A DNA stretch of 64,000 nt from NCBI RefSeq assembly GCF_007677875.1, contig NZ_VEDO01000008.1, forward strand, positions 1 through 64,000, in the 5' to 3' direction. The stretch comes from Variovorax boronicumulans. Lineage in GTDB: Bacteria; Pseudomonadota; Gammaproteobacteria; Burkholderiales; Burkholderiaceae_C. The notes under the pieces are model-generated. The model was given only the letters and a program-made list of their open reading frames with translations. It made no database searches and was not told the DNA's origin. How positions within the stretch are numbered: position 1 is the stretch's first letter; each line of letters opens with the position of its first letter. Both the position numbers and the translations under genes were made by a program. Below, piece after piece: positions 32,301-34,204 of this stretch.

Positions 32301-32761
32301 CCGATGCGGGCCTCATCTTCGTCGGCTACGCTGGCGACATGGACGGCAACGGCAAGTACGAGGCCAACGACGTGACGCTGGCGCAGCGCCTGATCGTGCG
32401 GCTGGACAACCACCTGCCCTGGGCCAACGACATCGACTTCGTGGTGGTGGGCGATGTGACGGGCGACGGTGCCTTCAACGCCATGGATGCCGCCATGGTC
32501 CAGCAGCGCCGCATGGCGGGCGCGGCCGGCACGGCCGCGATCCCGGCGATCCCGGAGCAACCGGTGGAGTCCACCACGCCGGCGTTGAACCTGGCGGGCA
32601 GCTTCGGCAACTTCGCACTGGCGAGCGGCGGCAGCGTCGCCCTGGCCATGGCCTCCGGCGACGCCGCCAGCCGCAGCACGACAGCCAGCCGTGACGGGGC
32701 GCTGCTGCCGGTGGCCTTGAAGGTCGTGCCCTCGGCGGTTTCACAGGGTGTGGTGGCCTGA
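11336..32761 (+). CDS. giant LEPR-XLL-type surface protein with embedded subtilase and C-terminal dockerin
   Basis: One uninterrupted frame encodes 7141 residues, starting at an ATG with AGGAGAG at 11323-11329. The basic N-terminus has no hydrophobic signal peptide but contains LEQRVLMDAD (47-56), a LEPR-XLL-type motif. Domains in order: 16 PPC-like units with three inserted LamG domains (about 59-2482); eight CARDB, four Calx-beta-like and a ninth CARDB (about 2488-4022); mixed Ig-like and carboxypeptidase-regulatory-like segments; a Cys-rich segment (about 4560-4730); Ig-like domains (about 5195-5737); three SdrD-B-like domains (5746-6042); a subtilase (about 6102-6382); a fourth SdrD-B; cadherin-like domains (about 6569-6745); then cohesin-like and dockerin-like modules (about 6862-7065). 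These domains fit an extracellular adhesin or scaffold. No RTX repeats or type I C-terminal signal were seen. It is the last member of the export operon and almost certainly its cargo. Confidence 0.93.
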   Translation: MHRDPIRTAVELPAPPAAPLSRLARLLPRRKERAAAPFKRKLLVETLEQRVLMDADPLAVAAVSARLDSPGEVDVYTFTLDNATTVSFDSQTNNGNMRWTLTGPSGTVVNAQGLDSQSNAAAYAPLSLAAGDYRITIDGVGQTTGDYGFRLLDLSRADSLPLGQPVNGTFADGAQQVAYQFDAQAGDALWLDTITLPSGSNLRLHDPFGNRIGTWSNDAELPLLPYNGRYTLILDGNSSTPLNAAYAFALRQLAAPATDLGSLPAAGATVSGSIAEPGDSAVVRFTLDATRRILIDSRSATNNLNMTLTGPAGLVTEATNGNTLANVGLGSVDNYVSNWGVLELPAGSYTLRIDGSGAAVGEYALRFVDASNPTAVVREQSTAGQLNPGGATHVYRIAATAGDSIRMDAGTATVGGVSNTGVLGWTLYDPYGRRVTQASNWSDVNNIALGLSGDYTLVVRGDNDRAPATDYAFTVVSLGNTPVSLPAGTAVALGTAPTSGSIAAAGGTQVWRFTLAQATTVYFDPLTGGMPVDMTIALQGPRGTETAANTRFGGWSNSYGTDGAQVWNLAAGDYALTVSSASSAVAAYQFRLLNLAAAASPLSTGSVTQGELNPGSGVAVYSFDAAAGERIFLDGRSSGFTNLERRLIDPWGRLVSGGTANPGTDNLEVVLPYAGRYTLLVEGHNSLTTPQPYSFVLERPVDRTVAYDIGVAQLPAVQWGTDGANPALHFDGNQVATVAADPALSIPGDVSFQLRFKADNLDPTWQSLLYKGNQNNSAAERNYSLWLNSAGYLHLSIGTDWGEYTVRTADASIQADRWYDVVGVVDRANGKLRIYIDGVQAAESTNALPPASVPNRTYATPLTIGNALENWYNSVSGFEGSISEVRVWSRALTAANVTAFQTTAPSASDTSSVLWLPLNTSGTGTLADASGEGRNATVSSVYAGIPGVVVGNIAVPGESITYTLSLAQARRVFMDALVAPGQFNVTLTGPNTNLTSTDLAWVDNNVDMFDLPAGEYRITVRGQGQQTGSFAFRLLDAAQATAIAYDTTVQGQLRPGDQAQLYRFDAQAGEVVFFDVLATGGANAAQWRLVDPYGRTVFSRTGLSDRDNTTLAVAGTYTLVLDGYPYERDRWSDYSFSLRKVTPAAPQPIVLGQSLDQQAQRTAGRNGGGAVAISSTQYVEINGAATNLTGQMTIEAWFRVDRPGTGTWTELFVKTDAASSRQYGVWINTNGQIYAEATDLNNDSRGITSAAGLVSNEANGQWQHVALVLDRANSQMRLLLNGVEVVSGYLSPQASLQLADALRLGRNAEGHAVHEGYSVSVDELRIWNVARSNAQIAAGMAANLQGNEAGLAALYRFNEASGTAVVDATGAAGAGGQLVRLADELPGLVVGRIDAPGQSRSYTFTLDSARAVYLDNFTHRHDLNWRLTGPTVNIGTSLYGADSNNSYNLLQLPAGTYTFTVDGAGAAVGEFAFRLVDVAAAQQAVALDSEVQTRLEPGAMARLFTFQASAGQRLFLDLLDFTGTQPAWRLLDPTGAQVFGVNWAADVDTFTASRTGTYTLILEDYTSSGAAGSERDVRFAVRTVQDQSLPLVLGTSQLRAPEWVAGPEAAGSAVRLGEGRELEVPASPALDLTGNFTIEAMVKLDRYSDGWMPVVSRGSDYNHQTFGLWIGTQGQIYLDSHQLGSSNPDYPYDQFWNVGSANGAVTLNAWHRLSASVNRSTGAVAIYVDGNLVASAQLQYYQDGPASSQPDAKLYVGATELTDRTPLYGAVADLRVWNTARSAAQIHASQSTTALAGNEAGLVLLLPMAGGTGNVLAGSGSSGLSGRVQSVNAGLSATVVEGSITQPGQRVLYQLSVAQDTRVLFDTLTTNGNFTWSLLDEGGNAVAKVNGEALQNRRLRDADAAHSSNSLMLLRAGRSYTLVIDADGQNTGDFAFRLLNLANAEAIAYDQTIAYVAEPANATRLFSFSGVAGQQIVLDELAWPGGNWPYWRLYDPFGNQIHESYFYSDSPTLTLARTGTYVLAVEGQVDQRGTTRPSFQVHLAGTVTPPALPTGTALAFTAGVATVNGTSTAIDTPAVYTFTLAQPRRIYVDTLNPSTGNAYYKIWNLSSPAGTVAERWAYDTDGPNQRSYYDLPAGDYAFSVRTPYDWALTPFAFRLIDIDAVAQTLTPGSAVSGTLAPANTAAFFRFDGEAGARYFLNATTTTNTGNTYWRLLDAQTLGTVAQGYFNSQGDGLTVPRDGSYILTLEGYFDTAGQSSYGFTLYENANATTALTLGSTVTGNLAQPGDMANYSFTLDAARRLWFDSLTERSDIVWRILDADGVAVISDRDIRDYTNWYDPFTLAAGSYTLQIDGRVAAAGGFGFRLVDMASATLLTPGTAQSGTLTPGTEVDFYAFDAQAGDSFFFDMVSRTTSQTMYWRLYDPYGQRIWGGTDLQDVDVTQLAYTGRYTLVIEGYPGNTQSANYSFNVVPVLPQAPVALSIGLQPAPNLQVQNLQVGGADGSVHSGGTLNIAWQTSNSGDRALDTAFQERVIVTNAQGQTVVNVLLPYDPAVAGVIGIGQAKARSTQVLLPPGAAGAGLLTITVITDTTNAVLEKGAAGESDNQLQTTVNSTLLVYPDLGVGQLAISPAAGLKAGDQVTVSWRDENRGDAAPANGWVDRVVVRNTSTGAVVLDQRVTVPAGSAAIAAGGSLARQYVFSWPAGANGVGNFEVTVTADAEGAVAEYNATDTAEANNAASTTFTSAPDLTIDGLTVLTTTPVSGGLVDLQWTVRNQGNAPTPTGWFDHIVVTNVDTGATLLNLDVFYTPTTALAVGGSATRNFQLRLPDGQASVGNIRFTVVADQNASSASGLAETNENNNQAQVTRAAVLSQAANLVVTDFTAPAAQRSGDAAAFAWTVRNSGNAATPGTAWHDRIVLSADAIIGNADDVTVATVARNGALAAGASYTVEWSATVPAGYDGNYRFALVTDVFNTVAEPDAENDNVSALRAALLTPYHADLTVSELSLPASGNGGQAVTVSWRTTNQGDASTGNTWWYDRLWLSPTGAIGDGSGAILLGNFARSAGALAAGASRVEQQQVTLPNGVSGSFRLVVESDIYNWVAESRFNDNNSAVSAASIVLSEAPSVDLRVQNVAGPATARPGQQQTVSWEIRNAGAGAAAAPWTDHLYLSSDGSLPGAIYLTSFTHQSPLAGNSTTQANTQFWMPDVADGNWRVIVVTDVNNQVYESGAADAETANSGQAAAATAVTHPDVGATGITVGAGAAAGRASTISWTARNDGSAAAPPDWLERVFLSSNDVLDGNDILLATTTVGSAIDANGVLLRSVQAQLPANLAAGSWRIIVQSDAGNALRELTAGENNNVAVSAAFAVAEAPLPNLTVANVAGPASIRAGQAATVTWTERNLLPEPATGDWSAQIYLSPDNAIGGDILVGSASFTGGLAAGGQVARSAEVTLPTTLSPGAWRFVVRTDSANRVLERDELDNAAIAASASTVPAALQLNLVGSVAEAAGSFTASLQRNGDLSSALTVALVSSDTSEATVPATVTIPAGQALVNFTVSLPADGIVDGTQLVNIAATANGVLGDNRNLSVTDSNSAALTLSSVLAVQENQGTLTMTVSRNTDAGAGALQVRLNSANTAALRVPGIVTIPAGATSVSFAAQILDDLEVWGTREVRVNAAADGYTAHSVNVAIADDELPELTMTFSSNQVAEGAGANAVGVTLRRDRPGTYDLVFNVLSDNRDALTVPTRVVIPAGETTVFFNASPVDNTLSGDGSRSVNVFATMLNPAGVELRQNTASNAILVTDDDGPTLSVTLSADSVSELGGALTGTVKRNTGTTGDLVVTLTSSDTTEARVPATVTILAGQDSATFSITPQADNTVDGTQAVTIRASASGFSSGAAGLNVTEGDLPDLVVSEIGQPASGYAQTRIDLSWTVTNQGLATANGGFRDRVYLSRDDVLSSADRLVAAVIHTSPVPQGQSYTQTASILLPEETGVYRVIVVTDALSTVNEGSERNNVGVSSLPLNVRAPITATVQTAVTQLAVSGEAGQTVVPMTGTATDVRTGQAAANTAVKVMVRVGTVERLLDATTDASGNFSVDFVPLPGEAGIFEIGAGFTGDKDFTVQDSFKLLAIEASVPYIRAMGTNETPLEGSFVLENMGNVPLTGLTASIEGLASNFQFEVVNLATSLAGDGAVTVHWRLTGHGITDQLVASKGMLVLSTAEGATERLVLDLACIPQTPKLVATPGYLAQGMLMGRQTLVSFEVTNQGAADTGPVTVQLPDFPWLQLVSPAVIDNIAAGGKATVTVALTPTEDNADLIRYDGNIALNARLGGLAMPFQFRAVSEAKGEMRVSVEDQLTYYAEGAPKVAGATVTLTDPYTFDVIATATTDASGTVLLTGVPEGNYILTVNADKHSSYRATKMITAGTTSEQTIFLDRQLVSYSWNVVPVEIQDRYQIKLESTFETEVPVPVITVDALKMPVVLPGVTSTITIKVSNHGLIQAEDVRINVPNDDLFEIVALTNVIDILPAKSSVEVPITIRVKDGVTPEMLAAASLGSDGIGPEGWGSAIVKCLGIDTAYKLRCGPDGRWYSEKTDIKPVLCAMDFNEAAAGQLLSYIGDDFNLLDLGCDALDLLLSCLDADDCLSFFINAACGAIVGGVTAGPAGAAAGAAGALDDLLACLCQILGPIGGGSGTVTGGPSGGGGGWGWWYPGGGYASGSGWSYDIQYVNCRGEPVSALEQQRADEGLMAAVASGAVAPEAIAAVEAHNASRTEQLAALAADGDGILNAEEAGICAQVRISIEQQAVLTRTAFQGTLQIVNGNTGVPLTGVQLVLDIRDEAGNAVNDLFATRAPTLSGLTALDGSGVLAGGATGSAQYLFIPTVDAARNQPTRYTIGGTLSYVEGGQKITVPLVAAQITVYPEARLNLHYFQQRDVYGDDPFTDDVVEPSEEFALGLLAYNDGAGDARNFTITSAQPKIIENEKGLLIDFKIVGTQVGDQAQAPTLTANLGNIAAGQTQVAQWNMTSTLQGKFIDYTATFEHLDGMGDKRLSLIESVNIHELIRSVKANAGDAPDFLANDDPDSEHTPDRLYMNDGSQHVVRTLANAAASRTAAPGALAVTLTADAASGWGYFKIADPGVGYALDRIVRSDGKVLTLGREVWRTDRSFPESLAGAVRENLLHFIDEGSTGSYTAYFKIDDAVAPRLVEVLPVAPDPATAPVDQVDVRFSETLDLASFSVADLTLTREGGDGSNLLAGASGITVTQIGAAADHLYRIGGLASFTAGSGLYRLTVNATGIADYAGNAGEGVLTETWGMGDIGPYVLSMAAGPAARHTPLDMVDITFNTALDASSFNPGDLRLERDGVVQSLAGTSLSLTPLAGNQYRLSGLGAVTGTDGAYTLTLLSTGLLSSGGAAGLGSQAVGWRMDTVAPRVLDVTDLIDTVRKTVVMGLDVELSERVDLATFDYRDIVLTRTVNGIKSANLIDAQTKVEYVSGNTYRVTGFNWVSGLEGSYEFSVNGAGLADEAGNAGTGEASQSWLMDFHDPAAATNLAIAPDNGPSSTDLRSNQLNFTLSGQLGEAGLSVRVTDRTTGNEIGYATVDGLNFSIAVQLDAAGIHELRVRTVDAAGNLADAVVSVFVDVVKPTLSEPLLHRDTDGNVDRITLDFSEPIDPASMTLAALSLTRDGGANLLAGATLTRVSATQYVLSGLAARTADAGSYRFSVAMPQVRDEAGNAGEGSVALQFAGQLASTGSISGVVYDDIDGTGTREADELAQGGWTVFADDNANGQLDAGEVSAVTAEGTGRYTLSGLSIGTHRILVVAPDGWTMTPGTQVQVTLSPEAPEVTQNFGAFALASLSGTVFDDTNANGVRDLEEAALAGRLVLLDANNNGVADAGEATTTTDAQGRYSFQDLAPATLRVVLFAGDGYLPLLASAVYSPKSGEAFTRDIAAVRPGSISGTKYEDSNGNGQRDAGELGVAGWTIFLDDNGNDALDAGERSTITDADGHYVFTGLLPGSFRVVELARTGWIQTAPGTVEAGGGHEQALDALLTLPGMVADVEEDLLQAYLNETGMNYDCGCGTFVLEKYTQGQAASHFSKMDTLTDPMLASLTGQGVRVVVIDTGIDTDSSFFGPDSDGDGVSDRIVFQYDFGDGDADANDTIGHGTNVAGVIAGQDAQYSGIATGADLVVLKVFDVNSQGYFSKLKAALEWVEANAEAYNIGVINMSLGDGGNWGEAISRYGMGELFERLAARGLVTIAAAGNNYYQTGGAMGVAYPGSDPAVLSVGAMWAGNFGGPWRFSSGATDYTTAYGRIASFTQRDPDQIDVMAPGARFTSAGLNGGLSTMQGTSQAAAFMSGAAALVQQAAKQLMGRYLTTGEFADLLAKNTYRAVDGDDESDNVVNTSASYNKLDIPKLLRGLQAYAAAGGGSEGGGGQSETPTDGPLSAYGARTLQVTPGTTVSGQDFGNFRLGQVAGVVYADADKDDVQDAGEAVQAGIQVYLDANDNGNLDQGEQSMLTDAEGRFAFHNMGPGNVTLRAVAPSGQTAGNDVPLTVTSGLNQTGIALGLRSVDAGAFQAVADEAAVDEDNSVTVNVLANDQIADATGLVLSLIGDGPAHGSVALVEGQLVYTPDADFHGSDSFAYSIAGPGGRSSSATVQITVRPVNDLPTLEALPDQQLTEGQTLVLQLQAHDVDGDPLRYTLLQAPEGTTLDEATGELRWTAVALPGPQTVRVQVSDGQGGTAERSFSIGVQLGTLRVSSVQQFAWGFSLRFNDAIDASQFNLYGTNPDFTVTSARVGPVFGSVVLDADGKGLTWVRTGAGLEADAYTLTLKSGAQALTSTQRGHLDGDANGQAGGDWAGQFQVGTLPAVRLRLPDFARGPGQAVPATANGGMPITLATDGTVTSLSFLLKADPALLRITEIRRGTQLPAGATLSVQAAEGGVRITITSTTPLAAGTLQLLSVVGTVSATATLGSAGLMVVDQLLVNGAARPESADAGLIFVGYAGDMDGNGKYEANDVTLAQRLIVRLDNHLPWANDIDFVVVGDVTGDGAFNAMDAAMVQQRRMAGAAGTAAIPAIPEQPVESTTPALNLAGSFGNFALASGGSVALAMASGDAASRSTTASRDGALLPVALKVVPSAVSQGVVA
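11474..11503 (+). other. LEPR-XLL-type N-terminal motif of the giant protein
   Basis: Residues 47-56 (LEQRVLMDAD) match the LEPR-XLL pattern found near the N-terminus of very large surface proteins, with Gln in place of Pro. It follows a cluster of Arg and Lys (residues 22-41) and precedes the first repeat. No hydrophobic stretch long enough for a Sec signal lies before it, so this may be the export or processing signal. Confidence 0.75.
11510..18780 (+). repeat. array of 16 PPC-like units with three LamG insertions (within the giant gene)
   Basis: Units of roughly 90-120 residues alternate between two types. Type A has a pattern like YTFTLAQARRVYFD with a TGP core and a closing GxFAFRLLD. 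Type B has LxPGxxxxxYRFDAQAGE, a WRLxDPYG core and a closing GRYTLxLEG. LamG-like concanavalin folds are inserted at about residues 717-942, 1147-1385 and 1599-1839, each after an A/B set. The repeats are diverged enough that the DNA copies are not near-identical, which indicates an old expansion. Confidence 0.75.
18799..23400 (+). repeat. CARDB and Calx-beta-like repeat block (within the giant gene)
   Basis: Eight CARDB-like repeats, each opening like PDLxVxxLxxP and containing VSWxxRNxG, run from about 18799 to 21814. Four Calx-beta-like repeats (VTIPAGxxxVxFxVxxxxD pattern) follow to about 23045. A ninth CARDB opens with LPDLVVSEIGQP. Such folds act as rigid stalks in surface proteins. Confidence 0.72.
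25015..25520 (+). other. Cys-rich plus Gly/Trp-rich segment of the giant protein
   Basis: Residues about 4560-4730 hold most of the cysteines of the protein (for example KCLGID, LLSCLDADDCLSFF, AACGAIVGG, LLACLCQILG), followed by a Gly/Trp-rich stretch GGGWGWWYPGGG. The Ala/Gly helix AGPAGAAAGAAGALDD is the most hydrophobic part of the whole protein. I recognise no family. It could be a disulfide-bonded domain or a membrane-interacting segment. Confidence 0.5.
28573..29460 (+). repeat. three SdrD-B-like domains before the subtilase; a fourth lies at 30718-31020
   Basis: Each unit opens like GSISGxxYxDxxGxGxRDAGE and carries a second DDNGNxxLDAGE calcium-binding-type loop, as in SdrD B domains. 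The fourth copy (VAGVVYADADKDDVQDAGE) comes after the protease, so the subtilase interrupts an SdrD-B array. Confidence 0.75.
29640..30480 (+). other. subtilisin-like (S8) protease domain inside the giant protein
   Basis: The catalytic set is complete: Asp6115 in VVIDTGID, His6157 in GHGTNVAG, the oxyanion Asn6256 in AAAGNN, and Ser6343 in QGTSQAAAFMSG. The preceding segment (DYDCG-type CGCG with LEKYTQGQ) may act as a short pro-region. Intact residues argue for an active protease that could process the giant protein or its targets outside the cell. Confidence 0.88.
31910..32530 (+). other. cohesin-like plus dockerin-like C-terminal module
   Basis: A cohesin-like sandwich (about residues 6862-6985, LSFLLKADPALLRITEI) is followed directly by two dockerin F-hand-type loops: DMDGNGKYEANDVTLAQRL and DVTGDGAFNAMDAAMVQQR. 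Both keep the Asp/Asn calcium-ligand spacing. About 75 low-complexity residues follow to the stop. Confidence 0.72.
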
Positions 32762-33010
32762 TTGGCCAGCCCGCCTGGCGGCCACCGGTTCGCCGGCCTG
32801 CTGATGCTGGCCGGCGGTCTGGCGGTGCTGGGCTACTGCCTGCGGCACCTGTGGCGCGCCTGGCGCACGGGGCAGGTGGCCGGCAAGCTGGGGGCGGTGT
32901 ACCAGGCAGGGGAGGCGGCCTACGCCACCAACCTCGGGCTCACGCTCGTGGGGGTGGGGTTGGCGCTGGGGTGTTGCTGGCTGGGGTGGCGGTGGTGGTG
33001 GGGCCGGTAA
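32762..33010 (+). CDS. small two-helix membrane protein, function unknown
   Basis: This 82-residue frame opens with a TTG directly after the giant-protein stop; an ATG at residue 15 is an alternative. It predicts two membrane helices (FAGLLMLAGGLAVLGYC and LGLTLVGVGLALGCCW) joined by a short Arg/Lys-containing loop, and ends in a Trp-rich tail (WRWWWGR). I recognise no family. It is 16 bp ahead of the deacetylase gene. Its contact with the giant gene suggests translational coupling and perhaps a role at the membrane, but that rests on spacing alone. Confidence 0.45.
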   Translation: MASPPGGHRFAGLLMLAGGLAVLGYCLRHLWRAWRTGQVAGKLGAVYQAGEAAYATNLGLTLVGVGLALGCCWLGWRWWWGR

Positions 33011-33026
33011 CGCGCACAATCCGCCG

Positions 33027-34184
33027 ATGCTTTCCCCCGAATCCCTGCAGCTCGCCCAGGCCCTGGTGCGCTTCGACACCCGCAGCCACGTCAGCAACCT
33101 GCCGCTGATCTACTTCGTGCGCGACCACCTGGCCGCGCTGGGCATCGCCAGCCGGCTGACCTACAACGCCGACAGGACCAAGGCCAACCTGTTCGCCACG
33201 CTGGGCGAACACCGGCCGGCCGGCGTGATCCTGTCGGGCCACACCGACACCGTGCCCTGGGACGGGCAGGACTGGACCGTGGACCCGCTCTCGGGCACCG
33301 TGCAGGACGGCCGGCTCTACGGCCGCGGCAGCGCCGACATGAAGGGCTTCATCGCCGTGGCGCTGGCCAATGCGCGCCGGCTGGCCGAAGGCAGCGCGCC
33401 GTTCGCCGTGCATCTGGCGCTTTCCTACGACGAGGAGGTCGGCTGCTTCGGCGTGCGCGAGCTCATCGCCGACCTGCGCGAGGCCGGCATCCGGCCCCTG
33501 GCCTGCATCGTGGGCGAGCCCACCAGCATGGTGCCGGCCATCGCCCACAAGGGCGTGTACCGCTACAAGTGCTGCGTGCGCGGCAAGGAAGCGCATTCCT
33601 CGCTCACGCCGCTGTCGGTCAACGCGATCGAGATGGCGGCGCGGCTGGTCGGCAAGCTGCGCGACATGGCCGAGGGCTTCGAGCGCGAGGAGCCGCGCTA
33701 CGCAGGCTTCGACGTGCCCTTCTCCACCGCCAGCGTGGGCCAGTTCCACGGCGGCATCGCCGACAACGTGGTGCCGCGCGATGCCGAGTTCCGCTACGAG
33801 TTCCGCAACCTGCCGACCGCTGATGCACTGGCCATGCAGCAGACCATCCGCGCGACCGCGCAGGCGCTGGAGCCGGCGATGCAGCAGGTGGCACCCGATG
33901 CGGGTTTCCGCTTCGAGACCATCTGCGAGGTGCCGGCCTTCCTGGGCTCGGCCGAGGATGCCGTCACGCGGCTCGCGCTGCAGCTCTCGGGCGAGCGCGC
34001 GACCACGCTGGTGGCCTTCGGCACCGAGGCCGGCCTGTTCAAGGGCGCCGGCATCCCCACCGTGGTCTGCGGCCCGGGCAGCATCACGCAGGCGCACCAG
34101 CCCGACGAGTACGTGAGCCTGGAGCAGCTGGCGCGCGCCGAGGCCTTCGTGCGCGGCCTGGCCAGCACCCCGGCGCTTCCCTGA
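33027..34184 (+). CDS. argE: acetylornithine deacetylase (ArgE-type M20 peptidase)
   Basis: The 385-residue product closely fits ArgE, which hydrolyses N2-acetylornithine to ornithine and acetate in the linear arginine pathway in the cytoplasm. Metal-site elements are SGHTDTVPWDG (His72), GRGSADMKGF (Asp104), SYDEEVGCFG with the Glu pair, GEPTSM, and a C-terminal His in TQAHQPDEYV. A dimerisation domain lies at about residues 175-285. Many beta-proteobacteria use ornithine acetyltransferase instead, so this ArgE-like enzyme may serve a salvage route or another N-acyl amino acid. It is followed 20 bp later by the molybdopterin oxidoreductase, with which it may form an operon. Confidence 0.87.
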   Translation: MLSPESLQLAQALVRFDTRSHVSNLPLIYFVRDHLAALGIASRLTYNADRTKANLFATLGEHRPAGVILSGHTDTVPWDGQDWTVDPLSGTVQDGRLYGRGSADMKGFIAVALANARRLAEGSAPFAVHLALSYDEEVGCFGVRELIADLREAGIRPLACIVGEPTSMVPAIAHKGVYRYKCCVRGKEAHSSLTPLSVNAIEMAARLVGKLRDMAEGFEREEPRYAGFDVPFSTASVGQFHGGIADNVVPRDAEFRYEFRNLPTADALAMQQTIRATAQALEPAMQQVAPDAGFRFETICEVPAFLGSAEDAVTRLALQLSGERATTLVAFGTEAGLFKGAGIPTVVCGPGSITQAHQPDEYVSLEQLARAEAFVRGLASTPALP

Positions 34185-34204
34185 TCCACGACAGAGCCAC
34201 CGCC

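Noticed and set aside
32320-32530. EF-hand regulatory protein segment
   Set aside because: The two loops have dockerin-type spacing and follow a cohesin-like domain, so a dockerin-like module fits better than a calmodulin-type EF-hand pair.
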